A stretch of 64,000 nt of DNA, from assembly GCA_012295225.1 (NCBI GenBank), contig WMKK01000007.1, positions 187,231 through 251,230 on the forward strand, given 5' to 3'. Below are positions 33,461 through 42,653 of the stretch, one piece after another. Made by a program: the position numbers and the translations under genes. A model generated the notes under the pieces. It saw only the letters and a list, made by a program, of their open reading frames with translations, was not told the DNA's origin and did not search any database. Position 1 is the stretch's first letter. Each line of letters starts with the position of its first letter. Source of the DNA: Ostreococcus mediterraneus (lineage: Eukaryota > Chlorophyta > Mamiellophyceae > Mamiellales > Bathycoccaceae).

Positions 33461-36172
33461 ATGGCGCACCACCTCTCCGACGCGCGCGTCGCCGCAGCCG
33501 AGGACGGCGACGAAAGCGCGCGTCCTCGCCGTCAAGGCGGCGAGCAACAACGCTTGCGGATGGCGCAACTCGCGCGTAGCACCATCATTGAAAAGTATGC
33601 GGATTTGCACGACGGTTTTGGACGCGATAGCGGCACGAAACGCACGGCGTCCGAGTACCAGCGCGCGTATGAGCGGCATAGTAAGACGGCGGCGACGGTC
33701 ACGGCGAATGGCGTGGCCGTGAATGATACGTTACGGCGGCAGCTTGAGTATGTACGGCGCATGGCGGAGACGACGAGGGAGATTGAGCTGTGCGAGGCGA
33801 TATTGGCGAATACGGCGACTGGCCGCGGCGCATCGCGCGCGATGGATGACGACGGCGGTGAGGATGATGGTTGTGATGATCGTCGTCATCCATCACAGGT
33901 GGTGCGATTGGAGGTGGAGCGGTATAGATACGACGGTGGTGGTGAGACGCGCGCGAGGCGCGGAGGCGTCGCGGATTCGACCGCGCCCAAAGCGCTTCCG
34001 ATGGTGGACGTCGCCTTGGCTGAGCTCGCACAAGTGAATGATCGCGCGGAGAGAGAGTATACGCGTCGTAATGGGTTAAGTCTGAGTCCTGATCAGTTTT
34101 ACGGTCGCGGCTCGACGCCATCGGCGGCGGCTGGGTGGAGGCAAGCGGGACGACCGGCGACGCTCGGGAGCCGACAGGTTGAAGCGGCGTTGGGAATAAC
34201 TCCGTCATCAGTTCCCACGTCAACGACGAGAGTGTATGCCCGTACTACGATACCGGCGAGGCGTGAAGAGAATCTTCCATCGTCGCGTCCGGGGACGTCA
34301 CCACGGAATGAAAATGAGAATGAAGTGCGACTTCCGGCGGTTCCGGCGTCTGACGAGCGGGCGGCGAAACGCCGAGCGACATCGTCGCGCGGGAAAAAGG
34401 CAGAGCCCATGGTGGTTGATTTGCTCGAAGACAGCGACGAAGATAATGATAGCAAACTAGGCGCGGGAACAACGGCGGCAACAGCGGCTCCACCGTTTGA
34501 GCTTCCTGTTGATTTAATTGGCGAAGAACAACCGAGACGTTCGACGCGCGCAAGCCGATATCGTTCATTGACACAACTCATTGGAAATTTAGATGCCATG
34601 TATCCGGACACGGCGAAAGGAGCTGTGCGAGTCGCGCTTGCGGATTTGGAATGCTTGAAAGATGGAGAGATGTTGAACGATCAATGCGTAGACTTTTACT
34701 TGAAGTACTTGCAGCACGAGACGCTCGCGCAACTGTTGCCAAAAGTTCTCGAGCGTGTGCACATTTTCAACAGCTTCTTCTACCAAAAGTTGGCGCAAAG
34801 GCACGACAACGAATCTATGATGGATCCTGCGTCCGCTGCCCATGCTCGAGTGAAGACTTGGACGAAAAGTGTCGATATATTCTCAAAAGATTTTCTTTTG
34901 ATTCCCATCCATAGAGATCTGCACTGGTCTTTAGTTGTCGTGTGCAATCCGAGCGGAAAGCCAGGAGACGAGCGTGAACCATTTTTACTTCACCTCGACA
35001 GCATGGTTGGTGGACATAATTCTTCGTCCGTATCGACAACCATTAAGAATTACCTCGACAAGGAATGGATTGCACAAAAAGGTAACGACGCAGAGCCACC
35101 AAAATTTACGAGTGCGCGCTTCATGCAAACGTTTCGCCCACACGTGCCGCGACAGCAGAATGGATGCGATTGTGGCGTTTTTATCTTGGCGTTTGTCGAA
35201 AAGTTTGTCACTGAAGAAAATTTGGACGTTTTACTCACCAAGAGTTACGCGAAAGAGTCTACTGAAAAGTACCCCAACAACGACAATCAATTTCTTCGAA
35301 GGCACTGGTTCCCGCCGAATGAGCTCGCAGATGAAATGCGAACGAAAGTGAGCATGCTCATCATTCAAGTTATCACGGATAATTGCGCCGAAGATGACGC
35401 CTCTCGCGGGCCGCTTAATGAAGCGTATCAAATTCATGCTCGAGAGTTGGATGCGCGCCAATCGATAACGCGCAAGGCTGAGGCGAGAGCTCTACGAGCG
35501 AGAGAAAAATCTGAAGCCGACAGACGCACCAAGCTTGAATCGCTACAGGACCGCAAAGAGAACGTCGACGACGATGACGATGACGATTTGGAGGTTGGCT
35601 TGGAAGTGATGCAAGAGAAGACGCAAGAGAAGACATCTTGGACGAAAAAGACTAAGCCAACTATTGGCGTCGAAAACACCTCGACAAGGCGCGGTAGGAC
35701 GTTCGACTTTCTCGAGAAGCCGTGGAATAATAAACCAAAGCCGACGACGACGCCACCGACGACGTCGCGCTATTTCTCTGGAATGGGCAAAAAGGTTGGT
35801 GGAGACACGCTGGGTGATAGTTTGGCCGGAAAGCCAGCCACTCGTGGGACGCAACTCATGGGCAGTAAGTCGTTGATGCAACGCTTCGAGCGAAGCAGAG
35901 GAAAGGCGTTACTATCAAACGCCGTCGGCGGCGAAGAGCAAGCTGCGCAAGCTCCGACGCCGCCAAAACCCGCGAGTGATAATCGATCGACACTACAAGC
36001 ATTGCTCGCAAAAAGCAGAGCAGAAACGAGAAGACGAGCTGCCGAAACCAGCATCGACAAATACTTCACCAAATCGAAAGCGCCGGTGGAAACGGTAGCC
36101 ATGGATGCCGAAGAGTCTTCAGAAGACGGCATCGCCCTTCCGAAAAACACGGATGATAACGACGATGCGTAG
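33461..36172 (+). CDS. ULP/SENP-family SUMO protease
   Basis: 903 residues, intronless. A long disordered N terminus leads to a C48 cysteine-protease domain at ~375-640: LADLECLKDGEMLNDQCVDFYLKYL, FNSFFYQKL, DFLLIPIHRDLHWSLVVV (catalytic His), FLLHLDSMVGG (Asp), and RQQNGCDCGVFILAFVEKF (catalytic Cys after the Gln of the oxyanion hole). All triad members are present. The insert between strands and the overall shape resemble the plant OTS/ULP2 or SENP6/7 branch. It cleaves SUMO from targets or matures SUMO. The C-terminal ~250 residues are charged and repetitive, with a poly-Asp tract. A partner region 'VVDLLEDSDED' looks like a SUMO-interacting motif (VVDLL plus acids). Confidence 0.9.
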   Translation: MAHHLSDARVAAAEDGDESARPRRQGGEQQRLRMAQLARSTIIEKYADLHDGFGRDSGTKRTASEYQRAYERHSKTAATVTANGVAVNDTLRRQLEYVRRMAETTREIELCEAILANTATGRGASRAMDDDGGEDDGCDDRRHPSQVVRLEVERYRYDGGGETRARRGGVADSTAPKALPMVDVALAELAQVNDRAEREYTRRNGLSLSPDQFYGRGSTPSAAAGWRQAGRPATLGSRQVEAALGITPSSVPTSTTRVYARTTIPARREENLPSSRPGTSPRNENENEVRLPAVPASDERAAKRRATSSRGKKAEPMVVDLLEDSDEDNDSKLGAGTTAATAAPPFELPVDLIGEEQPRRSTRASRYRSLTQLIGNLDAMYPDTAKGAVRVALADLECLKDGEMLNDQCVDFYLKYLQHETLAQLLPKVLERVHIFNSFFYQKLAQRHDNESMMDPASAAHARVKTWTKSVDIFSKDFLLIPIHRDLHWSLVVVCNPSGKPGDEREPFLLHLDSMVGGHNSSSVSTTIKNYLDKEWIAQKGNDAEPPKFTSARFMQTFRPHVPRQQNGCDCGVFILAFVEKFVTEENLDVLLTKSYAKESTEKYPNNDNQFLRRHWFPPNELADEMRTKVSMLIIQVITDNCAEDDASRGPLNEAYQIHARELDARQSITRKAEARALRAREKSEADRRTKLESLQDRKENVDDDDDDDLEVGLEVMQEKTQEKTSWTKKTKPTIGVENTSTRRGRTFDFLEKPWNNKPKPTTTPPTTSRYFSGMGKKVGGDTLGDSLAGKPATRGTQLMGSKSLMQRFERSRGKALLSNAVGGEEQAAQAPTPPKPASDNRSTLQALLAKSRAETRRRAAETSIDKYFTKSKAPVETVAMDAEESSEDGIALPKNTDDNDDA

Positions 36173-36288
36173 ACAGCAAAACAACGCCATGCACACATAG
36201 ACAGCGAACTAGAAAGACGCGCCCGCGGTTGTAACAATAGTTTTAGTATCCACACCACTTGCATTGCACCTCCACTCCTCGGCGCTCG

Positions 36289-36666
36289 ATGCGACGCGTC
36301 GTCCAAATCGCCCGCATCGCGCACGCGCGTGCGTGTGCGCGCGAAATCACCACATCAACGTCCGTCGCGTCCTCATCCTCTTCCGGACGCGACGACCGCA
36401 CGATTCGCCCGATGCCCGAATCCTTGCGAGCGCCCGTGGAAGAGCACCAACCCGCGCCGAGCGAGGACGAAGTCGCCAGACGAAGAGCGCTGGCTCTCAA
36501 AGAATGGCTCACGAGCGAGCTCGGGGAGGAGCGGACGACGTTGATGGCTATCCTCGCCAAGCATCACGTGCAGATTGCGGGTGGAGGAGACGAGGCGCAG
36601 GCGTTAATGCAAGAGCTCCTCGAATGGAAGGCGCAAGGCGTCGTGGACGACGCCGGGACAAGGTAG
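36289..36666 (+). CDS. Small hypothetical protein, possibly organellar
   Basis: 125 residues. The Arg-rich leader MRRVVQIARIAHARACAREI fits mitochondrial or plastid targeting. After a Ser-rich linker the C-terminal ~60 residues form charged amphipathic helices (EDEVARRRALALKEWLTSELGEERTTLMAILAKHHVQI; EAQALMQELLEWKAQGVV). The start at 36289 is the only upstream ATG in frame with the helical part. No family recognised. It follows the ULP gene by 116 bases on the same strand. Confidence 0.45.
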   Translation: MRRVVQIARIAHARACAREITTSTSVASSSSSGRDDRTIRPMPESLRAPVEEHQPAPSEDEVARRRALALKEWLTSELGEERTTLMAILAKHHVQIAGGGDEAQALMQELLEWKAQGVVDDAGTR

Positions 36667-36842
36667 CCTTTCTGTGTCTCATTCTTCTTATTGGCGTCGC
36701 ACAGCATAGACCACGCACATGTGTCAACCAGAACATCGAAGTCGCCAATGCCGCGACAGTGTAGCCTAGTAAATAGCGAGTAGTAGATTTTCAATACCGG
36801 TAACGGTAACATGGAATACAGCTAAAATAATTACTATGTTGG

Positions 36843-39419
36843 CTATGGTACAACAGTGGTGACATCGGCGTAGAGCGTGGTGCGTTGACGCGGAATGCGA
36901 CCGGCGGATGCGATTATCTCGCGCATACGCGTCGAGTCGATTTCTTGACCAAATGTCGCGCCCGCGGCGCGAGTGATGGATTCGTTCATAAGAGTCCCGC
37001 CCATGTCGTTACATCCAGCGTGAAGAAGATGAGATGCAAGTTCAGGTCCCATTTTGACCCATGATGCTTGAATGTTCTTTATCCCAACCGGCCCGAGGAC
37101 AAGTCGGGCGACGGCGTGCATCAACACGCACTCGCGCAACGTCGGTCCTTTCCGCGAATTCCCTGAACGGTACGCCGGCGCCTCAAAGTGAACAAAGGGC
37201 AGAGGCACAAACTCAGTAAATCCATGCGTGCGTGCATGTAAATCGCGAATAGACCGAAGATGTCGCGCCCAGGCGTGAGGACCATCGGCATCGATGTGAC
37301 CAAACATGATTGTGCTCGTCGTGGGAACGCCGACACTATGGGCGTCTTCGACCACTTGCAGCCACTCGGCGGCGGTGAGCTTGTCTGGGCAGAGAGTCTT
37401 TCGTACCTCATCATCTAAAACTTCCGCGGCGGTGCCTGGTAGCGATCCAAGACCGGCATCGAAAAGTAATTTCAGGTACTCGCGAGTCGTCATCTTCATT
37501 GTTTGTGCGCCGTGGGAAATCTCAAGAGGCGAAAATGCGTGCACGTGAATATCCGGCGCTCCCGCTTTGGCGGCTCTGATGAAGCCAAGATAGTCTTCAC
37601 CGGTGAACGATGGGTGAATTCCACCTTGCATGCATACTTCCGTCGCCCCGCGCGCCCACGCTTCCGCTGTTCTACGCGAAACTTCGTCGAAATCGAGCAA
37701 GTATGGATTTCCCCGGAGCTCAACCTCTTCGGCGCGCGTTTTCCCCTTGCTAAATGAACAAAACGTGCACGCCAAAGTACAAATGTTCGTGTAGTTGATG
37801 TTTCTATTGTTTGCAAATGACACAATGTCACCGCATTGTTCTTTGCGCAACGCATCAGCGGCTGAACACACGGCATCAAAATCATCGCCACGCGCTTGTA
37901 GACATGTTACGATGTCGTCGTCTGTAAAGGCTTGGTCGGCGCTCGCGAGCGCGTCGAGCGCTGCGCGAACATCATGAGAAATAATACACGTACTTGGGTC
38001 TTTACTGGTTCTTCGAAATGGCACTCCACCATTAACGCCTACGATATCGACAGACTCCTTCTTGAGCTCGCTTTCAGGTCGTCCAGGAGACCACGAGACG
38101 CCGCGCGCGAGGAATTCTGCGTCGGCGAGGCGACGAACGAACGGCGCGACGTGATCATCAAGCCATACTGGCGAACCACCAACACTCGTGCGCTTATCAT
38201 CCACACGTAAATATGTTGGGTGCACAGGCAATCGTGGCACGAGCGTGTAGCCTTCGTCGTGACACAACCGAGCGAGCTCTTCGACGTGCGGCCACGGCGC
38301 TTCGGCGTTGACAAAATCAGGCGTCACTCCGGGCGAAATACCACCCCAATCATTCAACCCTGAACGCAGAAGCGCGCGCCAGCCGTCTTCTTGCCCAGGA
38401 GTCAAATTTGGCGGCGCTTGAATCACCATTTCAGCGCCAAAAATCACGCGCGCCATGGCTACAGTCCACGTCAACTCTTCGAGCGGGCAGTCTGGGCGCG
38501 ACGCCATCGCCGTGTTTGGTTTGCTCAAAAAGTTTTGAATAATGAGCTCTTGAATGTGCCCATATTTGTCGTGCAAGCGCTTGAGCGCAAATAACGACTC
38601 AATTCTTTCGCGTCGAGTTTCCCCAATGCCGACGAGTAAGCCAGAGGTGAAAGGAATGCGCTCCTCGCCCGCGAGCTCGATGGCGCGCAACCGCGCCCGC
38701 GGCTTTTTAGTGTCGCACTCAAAGTGCGCTTCTCCCGGAAGCAATAACCGCTCGCTCGTGGTTTCCAACATCAACCCCTGCGACGCACTCACACGTCGCA
38801 ACGCTCGAAGCTCATCTCTGGTCAATATCCCCGCATTGACGTGCGGAATCAACCCAGTCTCTTTGAGCACGGCGTCGGCCGCTAGCGCTACGTACTCGGC
38901 CGTGGACCCGTCTTCGCGTCCACCAAAAATCTCCTTCAACTCCTCTCGCACCTCGACATACTTCGCCTCAGGTCGATCCCCTAATGTTAACAAACACTCC
39001 GTCGCACCCGCGCGCGCACCCGCGCGCGCGACGTTCACAATTTCCTCCAAAGTCATGTAGTTCGCCCGCCGCGTCCGCGACGGCGCCTCCACGAACGCGC
39101 AATATCCGCACGAGTCCCTACACGTCTTCGTCACCGGCACGAACACCTTGGGCGAATATGTCACCACGTTTCTATTACTACCATGGCCCTCACGAGCGCC
39201 ACCATCGCCGCGCGTCATCGCTCGCGCGCGCGCGCGCACCGCATCATCCTCCAGCGCCAACAACCCATCGACATCGACATCATCGACGCCGCGCACCACC
39301 GCACTCGCGCGCGACGACGACCACCACCACGACGACCACGGGCGCCGCGACGACGAGCGTCGTCGCGAACGCCATCCGCGCCCGACCACCGGCGTCGCGC
39401 GCGTCGTCGTCGTCGCCAT
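36843..39419 (-). CDS. FO synthase, fused CofG-CofH (deazaflavin chromophore)
   Basis: 858 residues. Two radical-SAM modules are fused in CofG-CofH order. The first has the cluster motif CRDSCGYCAF (CxxxCxxC, ~100-107) and LTLGDRPEAKY; the second has NINYTNICTLACTFCSFSKG (~540-555), CMQGGIHPSFTGEDYLGF and HAFSPLEISHG. Together they convert 5-amino-6-ribitylaminouracil and tyrosine into FO (7,8-didemethyl-8-hydroxy-5-deazariboflavin). In green algae FO is an antenna cofactor of photolyase and cryptochrome-family proteins (established for Chlamydomonas and Ostreococcus). The ~75-residue Arg/Ser/Trp-rich N terminus may be a transit peptide; the ATG at 39419 is the first available. Single uninterrupted frame. 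Confidence 0.92.
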   Translation of the reverse strand: MATTTTRATPVVGRGWRSRRRSSSRRPWSSWWWSSSRASAVVRGVDDVDVDGLLALEDDAVRARARAMTRGDGGAREGHGSNRNVVTYSPKVFVPVTKTCRDSCGYCAFVEAPSRTRRANYMTLEEIVNVARAGARAGATECLLTLGDRPEAKYVEVREELKEIFGGREDGSTAEYVALAADAVLKETGLIPHVNAGILTRDELRALRRVSASQGLMLETTSERLLLPGEAHFECDTKKPRARLRAIELAGEERIPFTSGLLVGIGETRRERIESLFALKRLHDKYGHIQELIIQNFLSKPNTAMASRPDCPLEELTWTVAMARVIFGAEMVIQAPPNLTPGQEDGWRALLRSGLNDWGGISPGVTPDFVNAEAPWPHVEELARLCHDEGYTLVPRLPVHPTYLRVDDKRTSVGGSPVWLDDHVAPFVRRLADAEFLARGVSWSPGRPESELKKESVDIVGVNGGVPFRRTSKDPSTCIISHDVRAALDALASADQAFTDDDIVTCLQARGDDFDAVCSAADALRKEQCGDIVSFANNRNINYTNICTLACTFCSFSKGKTRAEEVELRGNPYLLDFDEVSRRTAEAWARGATEVCMQGGIHPSFTGEDYLGFIRAAKAGAPDIHVHAFSPLEISHGAQTMKMTTREYLKLLFDAGLGSLPGTAAEVLDDEVRKTLCPDKLTAAEWLQVVEDAHSVGVPTTSTIMFGHIDADGPHAWARHLRSIRDLHARTHGFTEFVPLPFVHFEAPAYRSGNSRKGPTLRECVLMHAVARLVLGPVGIKNIQASWVKMGPELASHLLHAGCNDMGGTLMNESITRAAGATFGQEIDSTRMREIIASAGRIPRQRTTLYADVTTVVP

Positions 39420-39958
39420 CGCGCGCGCCGCGTCGCGACGTGCGGGCGGCCCTGTCCTCGTAGTGTCCCACAATTCATCCAATCATCCTAAAACCACCCC
39501 TCCATACACCCAGATGCAAAACATGCAACAACATCTAATATATTACAAAGTAATATATGTATACCGTACATATAAGAATCATACATAGCTATATGAGCAT
39601 GTACACTATGAGTATCCTATACCCCCGATCACACGCCAATCCGCGTCACGATCCCGCGATCGCTCGTTAGGCGTCGGCAGAGCGCGACGACGCGAGCGAC
39701 GACGCGAGCGACGACGACGCGCGAAGAGTCGAGGGCAAAGAGTCGAGCGCACGTGTTTCGCACCCATCGAACGCGTGAGGTCGCACGCGCGAGGTCGACG
39801 ACGGTGACGGGCGCGACGTGAGCACCGACGCCAGCGCGAAGGCGAGATATCGCGCGGTTGGATAGATAGCGTTGAGGCATTCGCGCGCGTGAGAGCGACG
39901 GAGGACGGCGTGTGAGGGTGCGTAGCGCGCGAGTGGTGATTGGTGGGTGCGCGGAGTC
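39420..39958 (+). promoter_or_regulatory. Divergent promoter region with AT-rich palindromes
   Basis: 539 bases between FO synthase and the CAO subunit. A sharply AT-rich island (about 39520-39640) contains a perfect 9-base inverted repeat with a 3-base loop (ATATATTAC at 39538-39546 / GTAATATAT at 39550-39558), followed directly by a second small one (ATGTA...TACAT). The flanks are CG-rich. This could be a shared core promoter; no gene is visible. Confidence 0.5.
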
Positions 39959-41155
39959 ATGATGGCGGCGGTGCGAGGGATGCACGCGGTGACGACGGCG
40001 GCGACGACGACGCGGAGAGGAGGAGGAGGAGGAGGCGCGAGGCGAAGCGCGGGACGCGGCGCGCGGATGACGACGACGTCGTCGAGACTGTCGGCGGTGG
40101 TGGATACGAGTACGGTGAATGAGACGACGAGTTCAAGTTCGGTGCGCGCGTCGTCTCAAGAGGGTAAAGTACGACCCGGGATGCGACGACAGTTCGCGGA
40201 TGAACGTTCGTTGCGGACGCCAGAGGAGACGAGCATGTTGCGAGAGTTTTGGTATCCGGTGACGTTTGAGAGCAAGTTTAAGGAGAACACCAGCGAGACG
40301 GAGTTTGTGTTGTTAGATGAGGAGTGGGTGTTGAGTAAATCGGTGAATGGGGAGTATAAGTGCGCGGCGAAGAGAAACTCGTCCAAGACGTTGGCGACGG
40401 GGACGAGAGACGGCATGGTCATGGTGTGGCCGGGCTCGTGCGCGCCCGCAGAGGAATTACCTTCGCACTTTGCGCCGCCGGAAGGGTATACCATCCACGC
40501 TGAATTAGTTATTGAGGACGTTCCCGTCGAGCACGGTTTGTTGATGGAGAACTTGCTCGACTTGGCGCACGCGCCGTTTACGCACACCGGCACTTTTGCC
40601 AAGGGCTGGGGCGTGCCAAACATGGTGCGCTTTGCCTCGCGCAAGCTTCGTAAAGAAGGCGACGGGTGGCATGACATCAGTAACTTTTTAGTCAATGGGC
40701 GAAGTGAAGGAAGCTGGAAGCCCTATCCCATTGACATGAAGTTTTTGGCGCCGTGCATGGTTGACTCGCACATCGGTCTCTCGCAGGCGGGCGCCGTCGG
40801 CAAGGGCGCGCAGTTCACCGAAGGCGTCACCGCGATGGAATGTGAGAAGCATTTGCACCAGCTTCACGTGTGTTTACCCTCGACTCCGGGTCGCACGCGT
40901 TTGCTTTACCGTATGTCTCTTGATTTTGCGTATTGGGCCAAGTACGTTCCGGGCATTGAGTACATTTGGACGGAGATGGCCAACCAAGTGCTCGGCGAAG
41001 ATTTACGCCTCGTCACTGGTCAGCAAGATCGCATGCAACGCGGTGGGCGAGTTTGGGCTCATCCCGTCGCGTATGATAAGCTCGGATTGGTTTATCGTCG
41101 ATGGCGCAACGTCGCCGAAGGACGCGAAGTCGAAGAGTGCTCGGTTGCCGAGTAA
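39959..41155 (+). CDS. Chlorophyllide a oxygenase subunit lacking the Rieske domain
   Basis: 398 residues with an Ala/Arg/Thr-rich chloroplast leader. The body matches the catalytic half of CAO: LREFWYPVTFESKF, then MVMVWPGSCAPAEELP, the mononuclear-iron site ENLLDLAHAPFTHTGTFAKGW (~195), SHIGLSQAG, HQLHVCLPSTPGRTRLLYRM and VTGQQDRM. The CxHx...CxxH Rieske motif that should precede VWPG is missing; EWVLSKSVNGEYKCAAKRNSSKTLATG runs straight across the place. Mamiellales are known to split CAO into a Rieske-bearing and a mononuclear-iron subunit acting together to turn chlorophyll(ide) a into b (Micromonas CAO1/CAO2). This would be the second subunit; its partner is not in the window. Confidence 0.88.
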   Translation: MMAAVRGMHAVTTAATTTRRGGGGGGARRSAGRGARMTTTSSRLSAVVDTSTVNETTSSSSVRASSQEGKVRPGMRRQFADERSLRTPEETSMLREFWYPVTFESKFKENTSETEFVLLDEEWVLSKSVNGEYKCAAKRNSSKTLATGTRDGMVMVWPGSCAPAEELPSHFAPPEGYTIHAELVIEDVPVEHGLLMENLLDLAHAPFTHTGTFAKGWGVPNMVRFASRKLRKEGDGWHDISNFLVNGRSEGSWKPYPIDMKFLAPCMVDSHIGLSQAGAVGKGAQFTEGVTAMECEKHLHQLHVCLPSTPGRTRLLYRMSLDFAYWAKYVPGIEYIWTEMANQVLGEDLRLVTGQQDRMQRGGRVWAHPVAYDKLGLVYRRWRNVAEGREVEECSVAE

Positions 41156-41261
41156 TCACCGCCTTTGTGTCGCGTAACTTTATTTTAACAACCACTTCGT
41201 ACCAACATTTACATCACAACGAGGCGCACACACGCGCACACACACACAAGCACGCGCATCC

Positions 41262-42569
41262 ATGGCAAAGAAGCGTAAACAACATCACGAAGATGATGAA
41301 CCCATCGTTCGCGGCGGTACGACAGACGTGCTCGAGCCAGATGACGACGCGTTTGACGCCGTCGCGCGCGCGAGCTACGACGGCTTTGTCGTGGATGCGC
41401 CTTCGACGCTTCCAGAGAGTCTTCACCAAGACGTCGAACGCGCGTTACGCAGCATGCTCGATCGCGGTGAGTTTACGCACGACATCTTGTCTGCTGGGAA
41501 TAAGGTGTCGAGCACGTTCGTCAGGCGCGTCTTACTTGGCAAACGAGGGGCGACGTACCACTACCAAAGGTTGAGACTGTTCGCGGTGCCTTGGGAGGAC
41601 GAGCACACCGATCGCGATTCACCGCATCGGGTGATGAGACGACTGAACGAGGCGTTGATTGAGCGCAGCGCAAAAGTGTTATCGGGCACGCGACATGCCG
41701 AAAGTAAACACGAATACAACGTGACGCTCATCAACTATATGGACACGGAGCGCGCGAGCGAGGTGGAGTTGAAATGTGAGACCCTGTATGGATTAGGAAC
41801 GACGAGTGTTTCGTGGCATAGCGATTCAAGCTTGCAAACAAATAGTACGGTTGCGGTGTACCATCTATACGACGCACCAGAACGTCGAGATTGGTGCGTT
41901 GCGCTGAGGACTCTGGACGACTCGGCACCGGCGTTGCGCGTACCGCTCCAAACCCGCGCAACTTACTACATGTGCGGGGATTTCAACGCAACGCACCATC
42001 ACGCTGTGTTGACAGGTACAAGTTCTAGATTTAGTTCCACGCACAGAGTAGGCGTGGTGGCGAAGGATACCTTCAAATACATTAAGAATCGATGCGTGGA
42101 GGCGCTCGCATTGGTTAACCAACTCGAAACCGCCGATCGCGTAGATTCAAAGAGCATTCAACACATCGCCGAGGTACATCGGGAGGTTGAATTTCAATGG
42201 ATAAGAATGTTTTATCTGCAAGGCGAAGAACATGCGGAACTCCACGCCGGGTACTGGCGTGGGAAGATTGAGGAACTCACGGAGGCGTGGGACCGATTTG
42301 AGCTCACGTTTAGACGGGTTTTATCAAAGCTGAAGCGCGGTTCTCAGCCACCTCGTGCGTATGCGATGATGATTTACGTTTTAGAAACAATCAAGGAACT
42401 TCGAGACGAGTACAAAAAGCGCTTGAGTTCTCCAGCATACGGCAACTTGCCCGAAGGACTTCGTCCAATGACAAACTCACCCCCGTATGACGATACTTCA
42501 CCTCTTCCATTTGAGCTTTCCCCAGTGCTTCGATCGTTGCGCTCGTGGAAGCAAAAGTTTAATATGTAA
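41262..42569 (+). CDS. FTO homologue, Fe(II)/2-oxoglutarate nucleic-acid demethylase
   Basis: 435 residues, single exon, 106 bases after the CAO gene. The double-stranded beta-helix core has the iron ligands HxD ([19 protein letters not shown]186 and D188) and the distal His in [11 protein letters not shown] (H261, followed by the 2-oxoglutarate-binding Arg region). [13 protein letters not shown]-like [26 protein letters not shown] matches human FTO's [26 protein letters not shown]. The C-terminal helical domain characteristic of FTO follows ([29 protein letters not shown]). FTO oxidises N6-methyladenine and m6Am in RNA. Outside vertebrates the family was reported mainly from marine algae including Ostreococcus, supporting the lineage call. 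Confidence 0.92.
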   Translation: [435 protein letters not shown]

Positions 42570-42653
42570 TCTAGTATATTTGACTAAAGCGGCTAACTAT
42601 GACCTCCACAAGCGCGGATGGTGTATATAATGGTGTGACCCTTTGATCAGGTC

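Noticed and set aside
41262-42569. ALKBH-type demethylase instead of FTO
   Set aside because: The NATHHHAVL...RFSSTHRV block and the C-terminal helical domain are specific to FTO.
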